Shown: one piece after another, positions 7,876 to 16,759 of the stretch
Position numbering within the stretch: position 1 is the first letter of the stretch
Layout: the number at the start of each line of letters is the position of its first letter
Origin: Kocuria dechangensis
Lineage (GTDB): Bacteria > Actinomycetota > Actinomycetes > Actinomycetales > Micrococcaceae
Direction of reading: 5' to 3'
Assembly: GCF_014636775.1 (NCBI RefSeq)
Contig: NZ_BMEQ01000017.1
Span: 1-64,000 of the forward strand
Length of the DNA stretch: 64,000 nt
The notes under the pieces: generated by a model
Databases searched by the model: none
Told to the model about the DNA's origin: nothing
What the model saw: the letters and a program-made list of their open reading frames with translations, nothing else
Made by a program: the position numbers and the translations under genes

Positions 7876-8427
7876 ATGGAGCTTCCCGACCCCGTCCAGG
7901 CCCGCCTGCTCGACCCGGCCGCCCCGAGCCCCGCGGACGTCGACTCCTACCGGCTGCTCGCCGCGGACATCGCCGCCGGGGTGGGGGTGGTGGCCGCCCG
8001 GCACCGCCGCCGCGACTACGCCACGACCGTGACCGGGTTCCTCGACGTCTCGTGGGACCCGCCCACCATGCTCGTGAGCCTGTTCGAGGAGGGCCGGATC
8101 TGCGAGGCCGTGGAGTCGACCGGCGCGTGGACGCTGTCGCTGCTGCGCCGGGACCAGGAGGGCGTGGCCAACTGGCTCGCCAGCCCCGGAAACCCCGTTG
8201 AGGGCCTGCTGGACCGCGTGCCGTTCCGGCGGGCGCCGCGCTCCGGGGCGCCCGTGCTCGACGGGGCGCTGGCGTGGTTCGAGCTGTCCACCGTGGCCGT
8301 GCACTCGGCGGCGACGCACCGGATCGTCGTCGGCGAGGTGACCGCCATGGGCCGTGGTGTGACCGAGGGCGGAGCCGACGACCCCCTCGTGCACTTCGCC
8401 CGCGGCTACCGGTCGCTGTGCCGGTGA
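7876..8427 (+). CDS. Flavin reductase family protein (FMN-binding split barrel)
   Basis: 183 aa. Start at 7876 (ATG) 21 bp after the AlkB-like gene; an in-frame ATG at 7855 would overlap the upstream stop region and lacks a ribosome site. The split-barrel pattern is clear: GVGVVAARHRRRDYATTVTGFLDVSWDPPTMLVSL, then a short SxxW block and VHSAATHRIVVGEV with the His/Ile strand near 148-160. Such proteins reduce FMN with NAD(P)H for monooxygenases. A possible partner is the LLM enzyme across the inverted repeat, but the link is only proximity. Confidence 0.82.
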   Translation: MELPDPVQARLLDPAAPSPADVDSYRLLAADIAAGVGVVAARHRRRDYATTVTGFLDVSWDPPTMLVSLFEEGRICEAVESTGAWTLSLLRRDQEGVANWLASPGNPVEGLLDRVPFRRAPRSGAPVLDGALAWFELSTVAVHSAATHRIVVGEVTAMGRGVTEGGADDPLVHFARGYRSLCR

Positions 8428-8567
8428 CGGCCCCGTACAGTTACGCCAGGTGAAAGCGGGGGCGCCGGCGCCGGGATCGATTGACCTCCTCCCGGGGTGA
8501 GGCCGTAGCGTGGTCAGGTGGTGCCCCCACGGCACCGCTCTCCCGCGTCCCCCACGGAAGGACCCCC

Positions 8568-9248
8568 ATGGCGGCTCAGCACCCCGGACCCGGGCACGAC
8601 CCGGCCCTGCCCGGTGCCCGGGAGGGCTCCCGGCCCGAGGACGAGCAGCGCCTGAGCGCGGTCCCCGCCCCCGGCGCGCCCGCGGAACGGGCCGCCGCGG
8701 AGGTCGCGGACCTGACCGTGCCCTCCGAGCACCTGCAGGGTCTCGCCCAGGTGGGGGAGCAGTTCAAGGCGGCCTTCGCGCACCACCCCGCCGGGGTCGC
8801 GATCATCACGGCACGCGGGCCCGAGGGCCCGGTGGGCCTCACCGCATCCTCCGTCTCCTCGGTGTCGGTGGACCCGCCCATCCTCGGCTTCTCGCTGCAG
8901 GCCCGGCGCGGCTCCGCGGCGATCGTCGCCGAGGCCGACTCGTTCCTCGTGCACCTGCTGGACGTCCGCAACCTGGACCTCGCGCAGGCCTTCGCCGTGT
9001 CCGGGGCGCCCCGCTTCGGCGAGGACATGCCGTGGGAGTACCTCGAGACCGGGGAGCCGCGGCTGCTCGGGGTGGGACGCGTGCTGCGCGCCGTCCCGCT
9101 GGCTCGGATCAAGGCCGGCCCCGCCCTGGTGTTCAACGCGGCCGTGGTCGACGTCCTGGGCGCGGAGGGCGACGGGTCGCCGCTGGTCTACCACCAGCGC
9201 CGGTTCCACGGCCTCAGCGAGCGGTCGGCGCTCGACTACGAGATCTGA
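8568..9248 (+). CDS. Flavin reductase family protein with N-terminal extension
   Basis: 226 aa. ATG at 8568, preceded by GGAAGG. Residues ~1-60 are Pro/Ala/Glu-rich and probably disordered. From ~66 the FMN-binding split barrel starts (FKAAFAHHPAGVAIITARG...GLTASSVSSVSVDPPILGFSL), with the phosphate-binding TASSVSSV and SVDPP motifs typical of HpaC/DIM6-NTAB flavin reductases, and ends with YHQRRFHGL. Unlike the neighbour at 7876 it keeps the canonical motif set. It likely supplies reduced flavin to an unknown oxygenase. Confidence 0.87.
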   Translation: MAAQHPGPGHDPALPGAREGSRPEDEQRLSAVPAPGAPAERAAAEVADLTVPSEHLQGLAQVGEQFKAAFAHHPAGVAIITARGPEGPVGLTASSVSSVSVDPPILGFSLQARRGSAAIVAEADSFLVHLLDVRNLDLAQAFAVSGAPRFGEDMPWEYLETGEPRLLGVGRVLRAVPLARIKAGPALVFNAAVVDVLGAEGDGSPLVYHQRRFHGLSERSALDYEI

Positions 9249-9320
9249 TCCGCCTCCGGCGGACACCGCCCCTGACGGACAGTGTCCGGTTCCTGTTCTC
9301 CAGAAGTTCGCCCTTTGTTG

Positions 9321-9349
9321 TTGACGCATCACCAACGTGCCTCTAGAGT
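9321..9349 (+). promoter_or_regulatory. Candidate promoter with overlapping operator-like palindrome for the YceI gene
   Basis: TTGACG (9321-9326) and TAGAGT (9344-9349) are separated by an ideal 17 bp. An imperfect 18-bp palindrome, TTGTTGACGCATCACCAA (9318-9335), overlaps the -35 hexamer, the usual place for a repressor site of MarR/TetR type. The start codon is at 9397. Confidence 0.6.
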
Positions 9350-9396
9350 ATTTGATGAAGCAACAAAAAGACCCGCTTCCAGCCAAGGAGAACACC

Positions 9397-9993
9397 ATGT
9401 CCCAGCTCACCAACCTCGTCCCCGGCTCCTGGACCTTCGACCCCGCCCACTCGGAGGTCGGCTTCACCGTCCGCCACGCGGGCATCTCCAAGGTCCGCGG
9501 CACCTTCCACGACGTGGACGCGCAGCTGCAGGTCGCCGACCCCGTCGAGAACTCGACGCTGGCCGCCACCATCCAGATGGCCTCCATCGACACCAAGAAC
9601 GCCGACCGCGACGGCCACGTGCGCAGCGCCGACTTCTTCGCCGTCGACGAGCACCCCACGATGACCTTCACCTCGACCGCCGTGGCGTTCGACGGCGAGG
9701 AGGGCACCATCACCGGTGAGCTCACCATCAAGGGCGTCACCCGGACCGTCGAGCTCGAGACCGAGTTCAACGGCGTGGTCGTCGACGCCTTCGGCGTGAC
9801 CCGCGCCGGCTTCTCCGCCACCACCACGATCTCCCGCAAGGACTTCGGCATCACCTGGAACGCGGCCATGGAGGCCGGCGGCGTCCTCGTCTCGGACAAG
9901 GTCGTCATCAACCTCGACGTCGCGTTCACCGCGCCGCAGTCCGACCCCGAGGAGACCGTCGAGGGCCAGGAGTCGATCTCCGCCCAGGCCTGA
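9397..9993 (+). CDS. YceI family lipid-binding protein
   Basis: 198 aa. Lipocalin-like beta-barrel family. Signature regions are WTFDPAHSEVGFTVRHAGISKVRGTF at the N-terminus, the SIDTKNADRDGHVRSADFFAVDEHPTMTF block in the middle and DFGITWNAAMEAGGVLVSDKV at the C-terminus. YceI proteins bind isoprenoid or fatty-acyl chains. There is no signal peptide, as usual in actinobacteria, so it is probably cytoplasmic. AAGGAG lies 6 nt before the ATG. A well-formed promoter with a palindrome over the -35 suggests control by a repressor encoded elsewhere, and a strong terminator follows. Confidence 0.92.
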   Translation: MSQLTNLVPGSWTFDPAHSEVGFTVRHAGISKVRGTFHDVDAQLQVADPVENSTLAATIQMASIDTKNADRDGHVRSADFFAVDEHPTMTFTSTAVAFDGEEGTITGELTIKGVTRTVELETEFNGVVVDAFGVTRAGFSATTTISRKDFGITWNAAMEAGGVLVSDKVVINLDVAFTAPQSDPEETVEGQESISAQA

Positions 9994-10016
9994 CCGGCCC
10001 CGCGCACCCCGGCGCC

Positions 10017-10063
10017 GAGCACGACGACGGCCCCCGCATCCTGCGGGGGCCGTCGTCGTGCTC
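10017..10063. terminator. Bidirectional terminator hairpin
   Basis: A perfect 22-bp inverted repeat, 10017-10038 / 10042-10063, with a 3-nt loop lies between the convergent stops of the YceI gene (9993) and the small membrane protein gene (10072). Confidence 0.88.
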
Positions 10064-10071
10064 GAGGGTGG

Positions 10072-10278
10072 TCAGTCCAGCTGCTGGACCAGGAACCAGA
10101 TCGCGGGCACCGCGATCAGCAGCAGCAGGGCCCAGCGGCGCAGCCGCACCTCGAACGTGGCGGGGTTGAGGTGCTCGCCGTGCCGGGGCCGGGACTCGGC
10201 GATCTCGTCCGCGAGGGGCTTGGGGGACCCGTCCTCAGGGTCCTCCGGACCGGTGCCGGCGTGGGACACCGGGGTCAC
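10072..10278 (-). CDS. Small single-pass membrane protein, coupled to crgA
   Basis: 68 aa. Start GTG at 10278 overlaps the crgA stop (GTGA). A polar N-terminus (about 1-45, rich in Pro, Glu, Asp) is followed by VRLRRW and one transmembrane helix (ALLLLIAVPAIWFLVQQL) running to the end. The predicted topology is N-in with a C-terminal helix. I do not recognise a family. Translational coupling with the division protein CrgA suggests a role at the septum or in envelope assembly; that is inference from context only. Confidence 0.6.
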   Translation of the reverse strand: MTPVSHAGTGPEDPEDGSPKPLADEIAESRPRHGEHLNPATFEVRLRRWALLLLIAVPAIWFLVQQLD

Positions 10279-10670
10279 CGCCACTTCGTCGTCATGATCA
10301 GCCCGGCCATCATCAGCACCAGGCCGACCCCGATGTTCCAGGTCCCGATCCCCGGCACCGGAAACGCGCCCTGGAAGAGGTAGTAGACGATCAGCCACAG
10401 CAGCCCCACGATCATCAGCCCCAGCATGATCACCTTGTACCAGGTGGGGGTGGGGGAGTGGAGGTCCGCGGAGCCGTGGCCCGAACGCTGGGTGAGCTCC
10501 TCCGCCACCGCGGCGGCCGTGGCGTCGGGGTCGAAGACGGCCGTGGACCCGCCGGGCAGGTGCTCGGCGGCCAGCCGGGCGAGCTCCTCGTCGACGGGCG
10601 TGGCGGCCGGCGCGCCGGAGCCGGCCGGACGGCGGGCGGGCTTCTTGCGGCGGTTCTTGGACTCGGGCAC
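10275..10670 (-). CDS. crgA: Cell division protein CrgA
   Basis: 131 aa. A basic N-terminal start (PESKNRRKKPARR) is followed by a polar linker and two membrane helices: WYKVIMLGLMIVGLLWLIVYYL, then WNIGVGLVLMMAGLIMTT ending KWR. This is the CrgA pattern (WYKxxMxGLMxxGLxWxxVxY). CrgA localises to the division septum and interacts with FtsZ/FtsI and PBP-type proteins in actinobacteria. Start GTG at 10670 follows an AGGAGG site. It lies next to trpG and the pkn/pbp/rodA block, as in many actinobacteria, supporting the assignment. The linker is longer than in mycobacteria. Confidence 0.9.
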   Translation of the reverse strand: MPESKNRRKKPARRPAGSGAPAATPVDEELARLAAEHLPGGSTAVFDPDATAAAVAEELTQRSGHGSADLHSPTPTWYKVIMLGLMIVGLLWLIVYYLFQGAFPVPGIGTWNIGVGLVLMMAGLIMTTKWR

Positions 10671-10812
10671 TGGTCCTCCTGGGCACGATGGGGGCCGTTT
10701 CCACGGCGGGGGTCCGACCGCCCAGTCTAGCCGCCCGGCCCCCGATCTCCCCGGCGGGCGCGTAAGCTGGACGGGCGCACCCTCCGCGAACCCCGTCCCT
10801 CCAGGAGCATCC

Positions 10813-11451
10813 GTGGCCGTCAAGATCCTCGTCGTGGACAACTACGACAGCTTCGTCTACACCCTCGTCGGGTACCTGCAGCAGCTCGGTGCGGAGACCA
10901 CGGTCATCCGCAACGACGACCTCGGCGCCGACGCCGCGTGCGCCCTCGCGGATGAGCACGACGGCGTGCTGCTCTCACCGGGTCCCGGCGCACCGGTCGA
11001 CGCCGGCGTGTGCACCGACCTGATCCTGCACGCGGAGCAGACCCGGCAGCCGCTGCTGGGGGTCTGCCTGGGCCACCAGGCCCTCGCCGAGGCCTACGGC
11101 GGGACGGTCACCCACGCCGAGGAGCTCATGCACGGCAAGACCTCCCAGGTGGAGCACAACGGCACGAGCGTCTTCGGGTCGATGCCCAGCCCCTTCACCG
11201 CGACCCGCTACCACTCGCTGGCCGTCCTCGACCAGTCCGTGCCGGACGTCCTCGAGGTCACCGCGCGCACGCCCAACGGGGTCATCATGGGCCTGCGGCA
11301 CAAGACCGCGCCGCTGCACGGCGTGCAGTTCCACCCGGAGTCGGTCCTCACGGAGGGCGGCTACCTCATGCTCGGCAACTGGCTGGAGCTGGTGGGCCTG
11401 AAGGGCGCCGCGCGCGCGGCCTCGACCCTCTCCCCGCTGATCACCGCCTGA
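10813..11451 (+). CDS. trpG: Anthranilate / aminodeoxychorismate synthase component II (glutamine amidotransferase)
   Basis: 212 aa. Class I glutamine amidotransferase that releases ammonia for anthranilate (tryptophan) or 4-amino-4-deoxychorismate (folate) synthesis. Visible are the N-terminal ILVVDNYDSFVYTL, oxyanion loop SPGPGAP, nucleophile Cys85 in GVCLGHQA, and His174/Glu176 in VQFHPES. GTG at 10813 is preceded by CCAGGAG. Its place beside pknB is the standard actinobacterial arrangement, where it is named trpG or pabA; the partner synthase subunit is not in this window, so the pathway cannot be settled here. Confidence 0.92.
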   Translation: MAVKILVVDNYDSFVYTLVGYLQQLGAETTVIRNDDLGADAACALADEHDGVLLSPGPGAPVDAGVCTDLILHAEQTRQPLLGVCLGHQALAEAYGGTVTHAEELMHGKTSQVEHNGTSVFGSMPSPFTATRYHSLAVLDQSVPDVLEVTARTPNGVIMGLRHKTAPLHGVQFHPESVLTEGGYLMLGNWLELVGLKGAARAASTLSPLITA

Positions 11452-11468
11452 CCGGGCGGCGCCCACCG

Positions 11469-13520
11469 CTAGCCCTCGTCGTCCCCGCGGCCCGCGCCGC
11501 GCCCGGCGTCGTCCCCGGCGTTCTCCGCCGCGTTGTTCCCCTCATCGTTGTTCCCCTCGTCGTTCCTCGCGTCGGCGCCGGCGTCGTTCCCGGCGTCCTC
11601 GGCGTCCTCGGCGGCGGCCGGCTCCTCCTCCGGCGTCGGCGTCGCGGAGGGCCTCGCGGACGGCGTCGCCCGTGACGTGGTCTCGCGCGGGCTCGGCTCG
11701 GGGGAGCTGGTCGGGGACGGCGTCGCCGAGCGCGTCGGTGCCGGCGTGGTGGGCCGGGCGGTCGGCGCGGGCGCCGGGGCCACCGCCACGGTGAGCGTGA
11801 CGGTCGAGCCCTGGGGGGCGGACTGCCCGGCCTCGACGCTCTGGTCCACGACCTGTCCCGGCTCGACCACGGAGCGCGGCGTGGTGACCACCTCGTACGC
11901 GAGCCGCACGTCGTCGGCGCCGAGCGCGGCGACCGCCTCGTCGCGGGTCAGGCCCACCAGCTGCGGGACGGTGACCCGGCCCGTCGAGAGCACGAGCGCC
12001 ACGTCGGAGCCCGTGGGCACGGTCGTCCCGGAGGAGGGGTCCGTGCCGATCACCGTTCCCTCGGGCGCCCAGGCGCTGTTGCCGGTGCGCGTCGAGCCGG
12101 CCTCGAGACCGGCGTCCTCGAGGGCGTCGCGCGCGTCCTCCTCGGAGAGGCCCACGAGGTCCGCCGGCACCTCCACCTCCTCGGGCCCCTTGGAGACCTC
12201 GAGGAGGACCGTCGAGCCGGCCTCCACCTGGGTGTCGGCCGCGGGGTCGGTCGCCACGACGTTGCCGTCGGGGACGTCGTCGCTGAAGACCTCCTCGCGC
12301 TGCGGCACGAGCTCCGCGTTGCGCACGGAGGTCTCGGCCACGGAGGCGTCCATCCCCGACACGTGGGGAACGGCGACCAGGACGGGCCGGTCGCGCTCGG
12401 CCTGCACCAGCTGGACGCCCACGACCCCCACGACGGCCAGCACCGCGAGGACCAGCAGGCCCAGCAGCGCGGTGCGCGCCGGGTGCCGGCGCCGGCGGGC
12501 GGCGGGGCTCGCGCCCGTGCTCTCGGCGGCGGGCCCGGGCACGGGCACGGCAGAGGGCGGCGGGCCGGCGGCGGGGACCGCGGCCACGGGCGGGAGGGTC
12601 TTGGTGTCCTCGTCCCGGGCCGCCACGGGGTGCAGGGGCTGGGTCGCGTCGAGCTCGCCCGGGACCGCGGGGCGCAGCTCGCGCAGGGCCCGGCGCATCT
12701 GTCCGGCGTCCTGGAAGCGGTCGGCGGGGTCCTTGGCGAGGGCCCTGGCCATGAAGGCGTCCACCCGGCCGCCGAGCCGGGGGTCCAGCTCGGAGGGCGC
12801 GGGAGGGCGGTCCCGCACGTGCTGGGCGGCGACGTCCACGGAGGTTCCGCCCACGAACGGCGTCCGCCCCGTGAGCATCTCGAAGAGCACGCACGCGGCG
12901 GAGTACAGGTCCGAGCGGGCGTCCACCGACTCGCCGCGGGCCTGCTCCGGCGAGAGGTACTGGGCCGTGCCCAGCACCGCCTGCGCCTGGGTGAGGGCCG
13001 GGGAGGTGTCCTCCACGGCGCGGGCGATCCCGAAGTCCATCACCTTGATCCGGCGGTCCGGGGTCACGATGACGTTGGCCGGCTTGATGTCCCGGTGGAC
13101 GATGCCCGCCCGGTGGCTGTACTCGAGGGCGTCGAGGATGCCGAGGGTGACGTCCACGGCCTCCTGCGGGGTGATCGCGTCCTCGTGGATCAGCTCGCGC
13201 AGGGTCCTCCCCGGGACGTGCTCCATGACGATGAAGGGCCGGTCCACCCCCTCCTCCGTCTCGGCGGGGATCTCCCCGGTGTCGTAGACGGACACGATGG
13301 AGTGGTGGTTCAGGGCCGCGACCGACTGCGCCTCGCGCTTGAACCGCTCGTGGAAGGTGGCGTCGCGCGCCAGCTCGGGCCGGAGCACCTTGATGGCCAC
13401 CCGCCGGCCGAGCCTGAGGTCCCGTCCCAGGTGGACGGTGGCCATCCCGCCGCGGCCGATGGTCTCCCCCACCTCGTACCGGTCGTTGATCAGGCGGGGG
13501 ACGGGGTACCGGCCCGGCAC
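11469..13520 (-). CDS. pknB: PASTA-domain serine/threonine kinase PknB (Stk1 family)
   Basis: 683 aa. Cytosolic kinase domain at ~14-280: Gly loop IGRGGMATV, Lys44, catalytic H142-R143-D144 in VHRDIKPANV, D162-FG. A Pro-rich juxtamembrane linker leads to a single TM helix (about 350-372). Three extracellular PASTA repeats (about 378-580) would sense muropeptide/lipid II. The last ~75 residues are Pro/Thr/Ser then Asn/Asp/Glu/Gly-rich. In mycobacteria PknB phosphorylates cell-wall synthesis and division proteins. GTG start 3 nt after the pknA stop; last gene of the operon. Its tail ends 17 bp from the convergent trpG stop. Confidence 0.94.
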   Translation of the reverse strand: MPGRYPVPRLINDRYEVGETIGRGGMATVHLGRDLRLGRRVAIKVLRPELARDATFHERFKREAQSVAALNHHSIVSVYDTGEIPAETEEGVDRPFIVMEHVPGRTLRELIHEDAITPQEAVDVTLGILDALEYSHRAGIVHRDIKPANVIVTPDRRIKVMDFGIARAVEDTSPALTQAQAVLGTAQYLSPEQARGESVDARSDLYSAACVLFEMLTGRTPFVGGTSVDVAAQHVRDRPPAPSELDPRLGGRVDAFMARALAKDPADRFQDAGQMRRALRELRPAVPGELDATQPLHPVAARDEDTKTLPPVAAVPAAGPPPSAVPVPGPAAESTGASPAARRRRHPARTALLGLLVLAVLAVVGVVGVQLVQAERDRPVLVAVPHVSGMDASVAETSVRNAELVPQREEVFSDDVPDGNVVATDPAADTQVEAGSTVLLEVSKGPEEVEVPADLVGLSEEDARDALEDAGLEAGSTRTGNSAWAPEGTVIGTDPSSGTTVPTGSDVALVLSTGRVTVPQLVGLTRDEAVAALGADDVRLAYEVVTTPRSVVEPGQVVDQSVEAGQSAPQGSTVTLTVAVAPAPAPTARPTTPAPTRSATPSPTSSPEPSPRETTSRATPSARPSATPTPEEEPAAAEDAEDAGNDAGADARNDEGNNDEGNNAAENAGDDAGRGAGRGDDEG

Positions 13521-13523
13521 GGC

Positions 13524-15317
13524 TCAGCCCTCCTGGGCGGTCGGGGTCGGCTCGGCGGCGGGCGTGGTGGGCGCAGGGGCCGTGGTGGCCGGGGCGGAGG
13601 TGGGCTCCTCGGTGGGCGCCGGGGTCGGCGTGGGCTCGGCCGTCCGCTCGGCCGCGACCCACATCTGGATCGTGTCACCGGGCCGGACGGTGGACCCGCC
13701 GATGGGCTCCGTGCGCAGCACGGTGCCCGGCTCGGCGTCCTCCGTGGGCTCCTCGTACAGGGTGATGTTGACGCCCAGGGCGGTGATCTCGTCGATCAGG
13801 GGCTGCGCCTGCCGGCCGACCATCCCCGACGGGAGGGTGACGGTGTCGGGCCCCGTCGAGTGGACCACCGTGACGGTCGCCCCGCGCGCCACCTGACCGA
13901 CCGGGTTCAGGGACAGGACCGTGTCGACCGGCTCGTCCGAGGTCCGGCCCTCCCGCTGGACGGCGAAGCCCAGGTCGGAGAGCTCCTGCACGACGTCGTC
14001 CACCGGGCGCCCCTCGTACCGCGCGGCGAGGACCTCCACGGTCTCCGCGGTGGCCTCCGCCTGGGTGGGGGTGGGGGTGGGGGTGGGCGAGGGCGTGCCG
14101 GGCACGGCGGAGGTGGAGACGGTGCCCGTGGGCGAGGGCTCGCGGCTCACCGGCTCCGCGTCCCGCAGGAAGAAGAACCAGACCAGCCCGGCGGCCAGCG
14201 CCAGGACCAGCATCAGGGGCAGCAGCCACGCCCACGGGGAGCGCCGCCCGGTGTCCTCCTCCGGCGGCGCCGGGAGGGGGCGTGCGTCGTCGTCCTCCGG
14301 GGCCCCGACGACGCCCAGCTCGGCCGTGACGGGGTGGGCGGGCTCCGCCGCGGCGGCCCCCGCCGCCCCTGCGACCGCTCCGCGCGTGAGCAGCTGGGTC
14401 GGCTCGTCGCGCACGGGCGGGATCGCCTCGGTGGCGTCGTCGTCGGGCAGGTCGAGGAAGGGGCGCATGCCCGGGACGGCCGCGACCGCGGCGTCGACGT
14501 CCCCGCGGCGGATCGCGTCGACGGCCGTGGCGAGCGCGCCGGCCGTGGCCGGGCGGTCCTTCGGGTCCTTGGCGAGCATCGACATCACGAGCGCACCCAC
14601 GGGCTCCGGCACCTCCTCCGGCAGCGACGGCGGCGGGTCGTTGACCTGGGCGAGGGCGATCGCGATCTGCGACTCGCCCGTGAACGGGCGGCGGCCGGCG
14701 AGGCACTCGTAGCCGATGATGCCCAGCGAGTAGATGTCCGAGGAGCCCGTGGCGGTCTGGCCCGTGGCCTGCTCCGGGGCCAGGTACTGGGCGGTGCCCA
14801 TGACCTGCCCGGTGGCCGTCAGGGGCACCTGGTCCGCGAGGCGCGCGATCCCGAAGTCGGTGACCTTGACCCGGTTGTCCGGGGTGATGATCAGGTTGCC
14901 CGGCTTCACATCCCGGTGCACGAGGCCCTGGGCGTGCGCGGCGGCCAGCGCCCGGGCGGTCTGCCCGATGTAGTTGAGCACCGTGTCCGGGTCGAGGGTC
15001 TTGCGCCGCTCGATGATGTTGGACAGGGGCTCGCCCGGCACCAGCTCCATCACGAGGAAGGCGGAGCCCTCCTCCTCGCCGTAGTCGAAGACGTTGGCGA
15101 CCCCGGGATGGTTCAGCAGGGCGGTGTGCCGCGCCTCGGCGCGGAAGCGCTGCAGGAAGTTGGGGTCCCCGTTGTACTCCTCCTTGAGGATCTTCACGGC
15201 GACGATGCGGCCCAGGACCCGGTCCTTGGCCTTCCACACCTCTCCCATGCCGCCGATCGCGATCCGATCGGTCAGCGCGTAGCGCCCGCCCAGGACGGTG
15301 CTCGACGATGGTCTCAC
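13524..15317 (-). CDS. pknA: Serine/threonine kinase PknA carrying PASTA domains
   Basis: 597 aa. Kinase domain ~10-275: IGGMGEV loop, Lys42, H134-R135-D136 in [10 protein letters not shown]154-FG. TM helix about 384-405 ([22 protein letters not shown]). A Pro/Thr stalk (PTPTPTPTQ) is followed by two PASTA-like repeats (~430-560) and a second Pro/Thr/Ala tail. By position between pbpA and pknB it is the PknA equivalent, but M. tuberculosis PknA lacks PASTA repeats, so both kinases here have extracellular sensors. GTG at 15317 overlaps the pbpA stop (GTGA). Kinase identity is certain; the PknA name rests on synteny. Confidence 0.9.
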   Translation of the reverse strand: MRPSSSTVLGGRYALTDRIAIGGMGEVWKAKDRVLGRIVAVKILKEEYNGDPNFLQRFRAEARHTALLNHPGVANVFDYGEEEGSAFLVMELVPGEPLSNIIERRKTLDPDTVLNYIGQTARALAAAHAQGLVHRDVKPGNLIITPDNRVKVTDFGIARLADQVPLTATGQVMGTAQYLAPEQATGQTATGSSDIYSLGIIGYECLAGRRPFTGESQIAIALAQVNDPPPSLPEEVPEPVGALVMSMLAKDPKDRPATAGALATAVDAIRRGDVDAAVAAVPGMRPFLDLPDDDATEAIPPVRDEPTQLLTRGAVAGAAGAAAAEPAHPVTAELGVVGAPEDDDARPLPAPPEEDTGRRSPWAWLLPLMLVLALAAGLVWFFFLRDAEPVSREPSPTGTVSTSAVPGTPSPTPTPTPTQAEATAETVEVLAARYEGRPVDDVVQELSDLGFAVQREGRTSDEPVDTVLSLNPVGQVARGATVTVVHSTGPDTVTLPSGMVGRQAQPLIDEITALGVNITLYEEPTEDAEPGTVLRTEPIGGSTVRPGDTIQMWVAAERTAEPTPTPAPTEEPTSAPATTAPAPTTPAAEPTPTAQEG

Positions 15318-16759
15318 TTGTTCAACACCGCCTCGAAGAGTTGCTTGGCGCTCGGACTGGTCAGGGAGGCGCCCGTCGCCACGTCGACGTCCTCGAAGAC
15401 GACGGCGAGGGCCACCTGGGGGTCGTCGGCCGGGGCGAAGCCCGTGAACCAGGCGTCGTTGAGGCCCTCCTCCGACCCGATCTCGGCGGTGCCGGTCTTG
15501 CCGGCGACCTCGACCCCGGGCACGGCCGCGCCGCCGGCGATGCCGTCGTCGACGACCTCGACCATCAGGTCGGAGACCGTGGCGGCGACGTCGGCGCTCG
15601 TGGAGCGGCGCAGCTGCTCGGGGCTGAGCTCGTCGATCACGGACAGGTCCGAGGAGCGGACCGTGCGCACGAGCTGCGGCTTCATCTGCACGCCGTCGTT
15701 GGCGATCGCGGCGCTCGTCATGGCGACCTGCAGGGGAGTGGTCCGGACGTCGTACTGCCCGATGGAGGACAGGGCCAGCTGGGAGTCGTTGAGCTCCTCG
15801 GGGAAGAGCGAGGGCGTCACCTGCAGGGGCACGGACAGCGGCTCGCCGTAGCCGAAGTTCTGCGCCGTCTGCCGGATCGCGTCCTCGCCGAGGTCCAGGG
15901 CGATCTGGGCGAAGGGGGTGTTGCAGGACTGCTCCAGCGCGAACTCCAGGTCCGCCTGGGGGCGCGCGGCGCACCCGCCGTTGACGTAGTTCGGCAGGGT
16001 CACGTCGGTGCCGGGCAGCGGCAGCTCCTGCGGGTTCGGGATCTGCGTCTGCCGGTCGTACTTGCCGGACTCCAGGGCCGCGACGGTGTCGATGACCTTG
16101 AACGTCGAGGCGGGGGCGTAGAGGTCCCCGGCGATGGCCCGGTTCACGAGCGGTCCGTCCGGGTCGCCGTTGAGCCGCTCCGAGGCGGCGATCACCGACG
16201 CGGAGTCGTGGGACGCGAGCTCGTTCGGGTCGTAGCCGGGGCTGGAGACCATCGCGAGGATCGCCCCGCTCTTCGGGTCGAGGGCCACGATCGAGCCCTT
16301 GCGCCCCTGGAGCAGGTCGTAGGCCTGCTGCTGCAGCTCCGGGTCGATGGTCAGCTCGACCGACGCGCCCCGGGGCTGGTCGCCGGAGAACATCGAGACC
16401 ACCCGGTCGTAGAACTGCTCGTCGGAGGCGCCCGAGAGCTCCTCGCCCAGGGCGGCCTCGAGGCCGGTCGCGCCGTAGACCAGCGAGAAGTAGCCCGTCA
16501 GGTGCCCGTAGGCCAGGGGGTCCGCGTAGACGCGCTGGTACTCGAAGTCGTCGTCGGAGGGCTCCGAGTACGCCTTCGGCTCGCCACCTACGAGGATCGC
16601 CCCGCGGTCCGCGCCGAACTGATCGTAGAGGCTGCGGTTGTTCCAGGGGTGGGCCTCGAGGCTGCGCGCCGCGAAGAACTGCACGTAGGTGAGGGCCAGG
16701 AGCAGCACGGTGAAGATGGCGGTGCCCGCCATCCAGGTGTGTCGGATCGCCCGGTTCAC
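15314..16759 (-). CDS. pbpA: Class B penicillin-binding protein PbpA (peptidoglycan transpeptidase)
   Basis: 481 aa. A short cytosolic N-terminus and one TM helix (about 8-32) precede a non-catalytic dimerisation/linker domain and the transpeptidase domain. Active-site motifs: S218-TF-K221 in PASTFK (nucleophile Ser), SCN (SxN) at about 277, and KTGT at about 414. It would cross-link peptidoglycan with its neighbour RodA acting as glycosyltransferase. GTG at 16759 is preceded by GGAGGAG and overlaps the rodA stop. Fourth-from-last gene of the seven-gene operon. Confidence 0.94.
   Translation of the reverse strand: MNRAIRHTWMAGTAIFTVLLLALTYVQFFAARSLEAHPWNNRSLYDQFGADRGAILVGGEPKAYSEPSDDDFEYQRVYADPLAYGHLTGYFSLVYGATGLEAALGEELSGASDEQFYDRVVSMFSGDQPRGASVELTIDPELQQQAYDLLQGRKGSIVALDPKSGAILAMVSSPGYDPNELASHDSASVIAASERLNGDPDGPLVNRAIAGDLYAPASTFKVIDTVAALESGKYDRQTQIPNPQELPLPGTDVTLPNYVNGGCAARPQADLEFALEQSCNTPFAQIALDLGEDAIRQTAQNFGYGEPLSVPLQVTPSLFPEELNDSQLALSSIGQYDVRTTPLQVAMTSAAIANDGVQMKPQLVRTVRSSDLSVIDELSPEQLRRSTSADVAATVSDLMVEVVDDGIAGGAAVPGVEVAGKTGTAEIGSEEGLNDAWFTGFAPADDPQVALAVVFEDVDVATGASLTSPSAKQLFEAVLNK

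Noticed and set aside
12363-15851. A 1162-codon plus-strand frame across the kinases.
   Set aside because: Shadow of pknB/pknA/pbpA; low-complexity Gly/Arg/His translation and no ribosome site.
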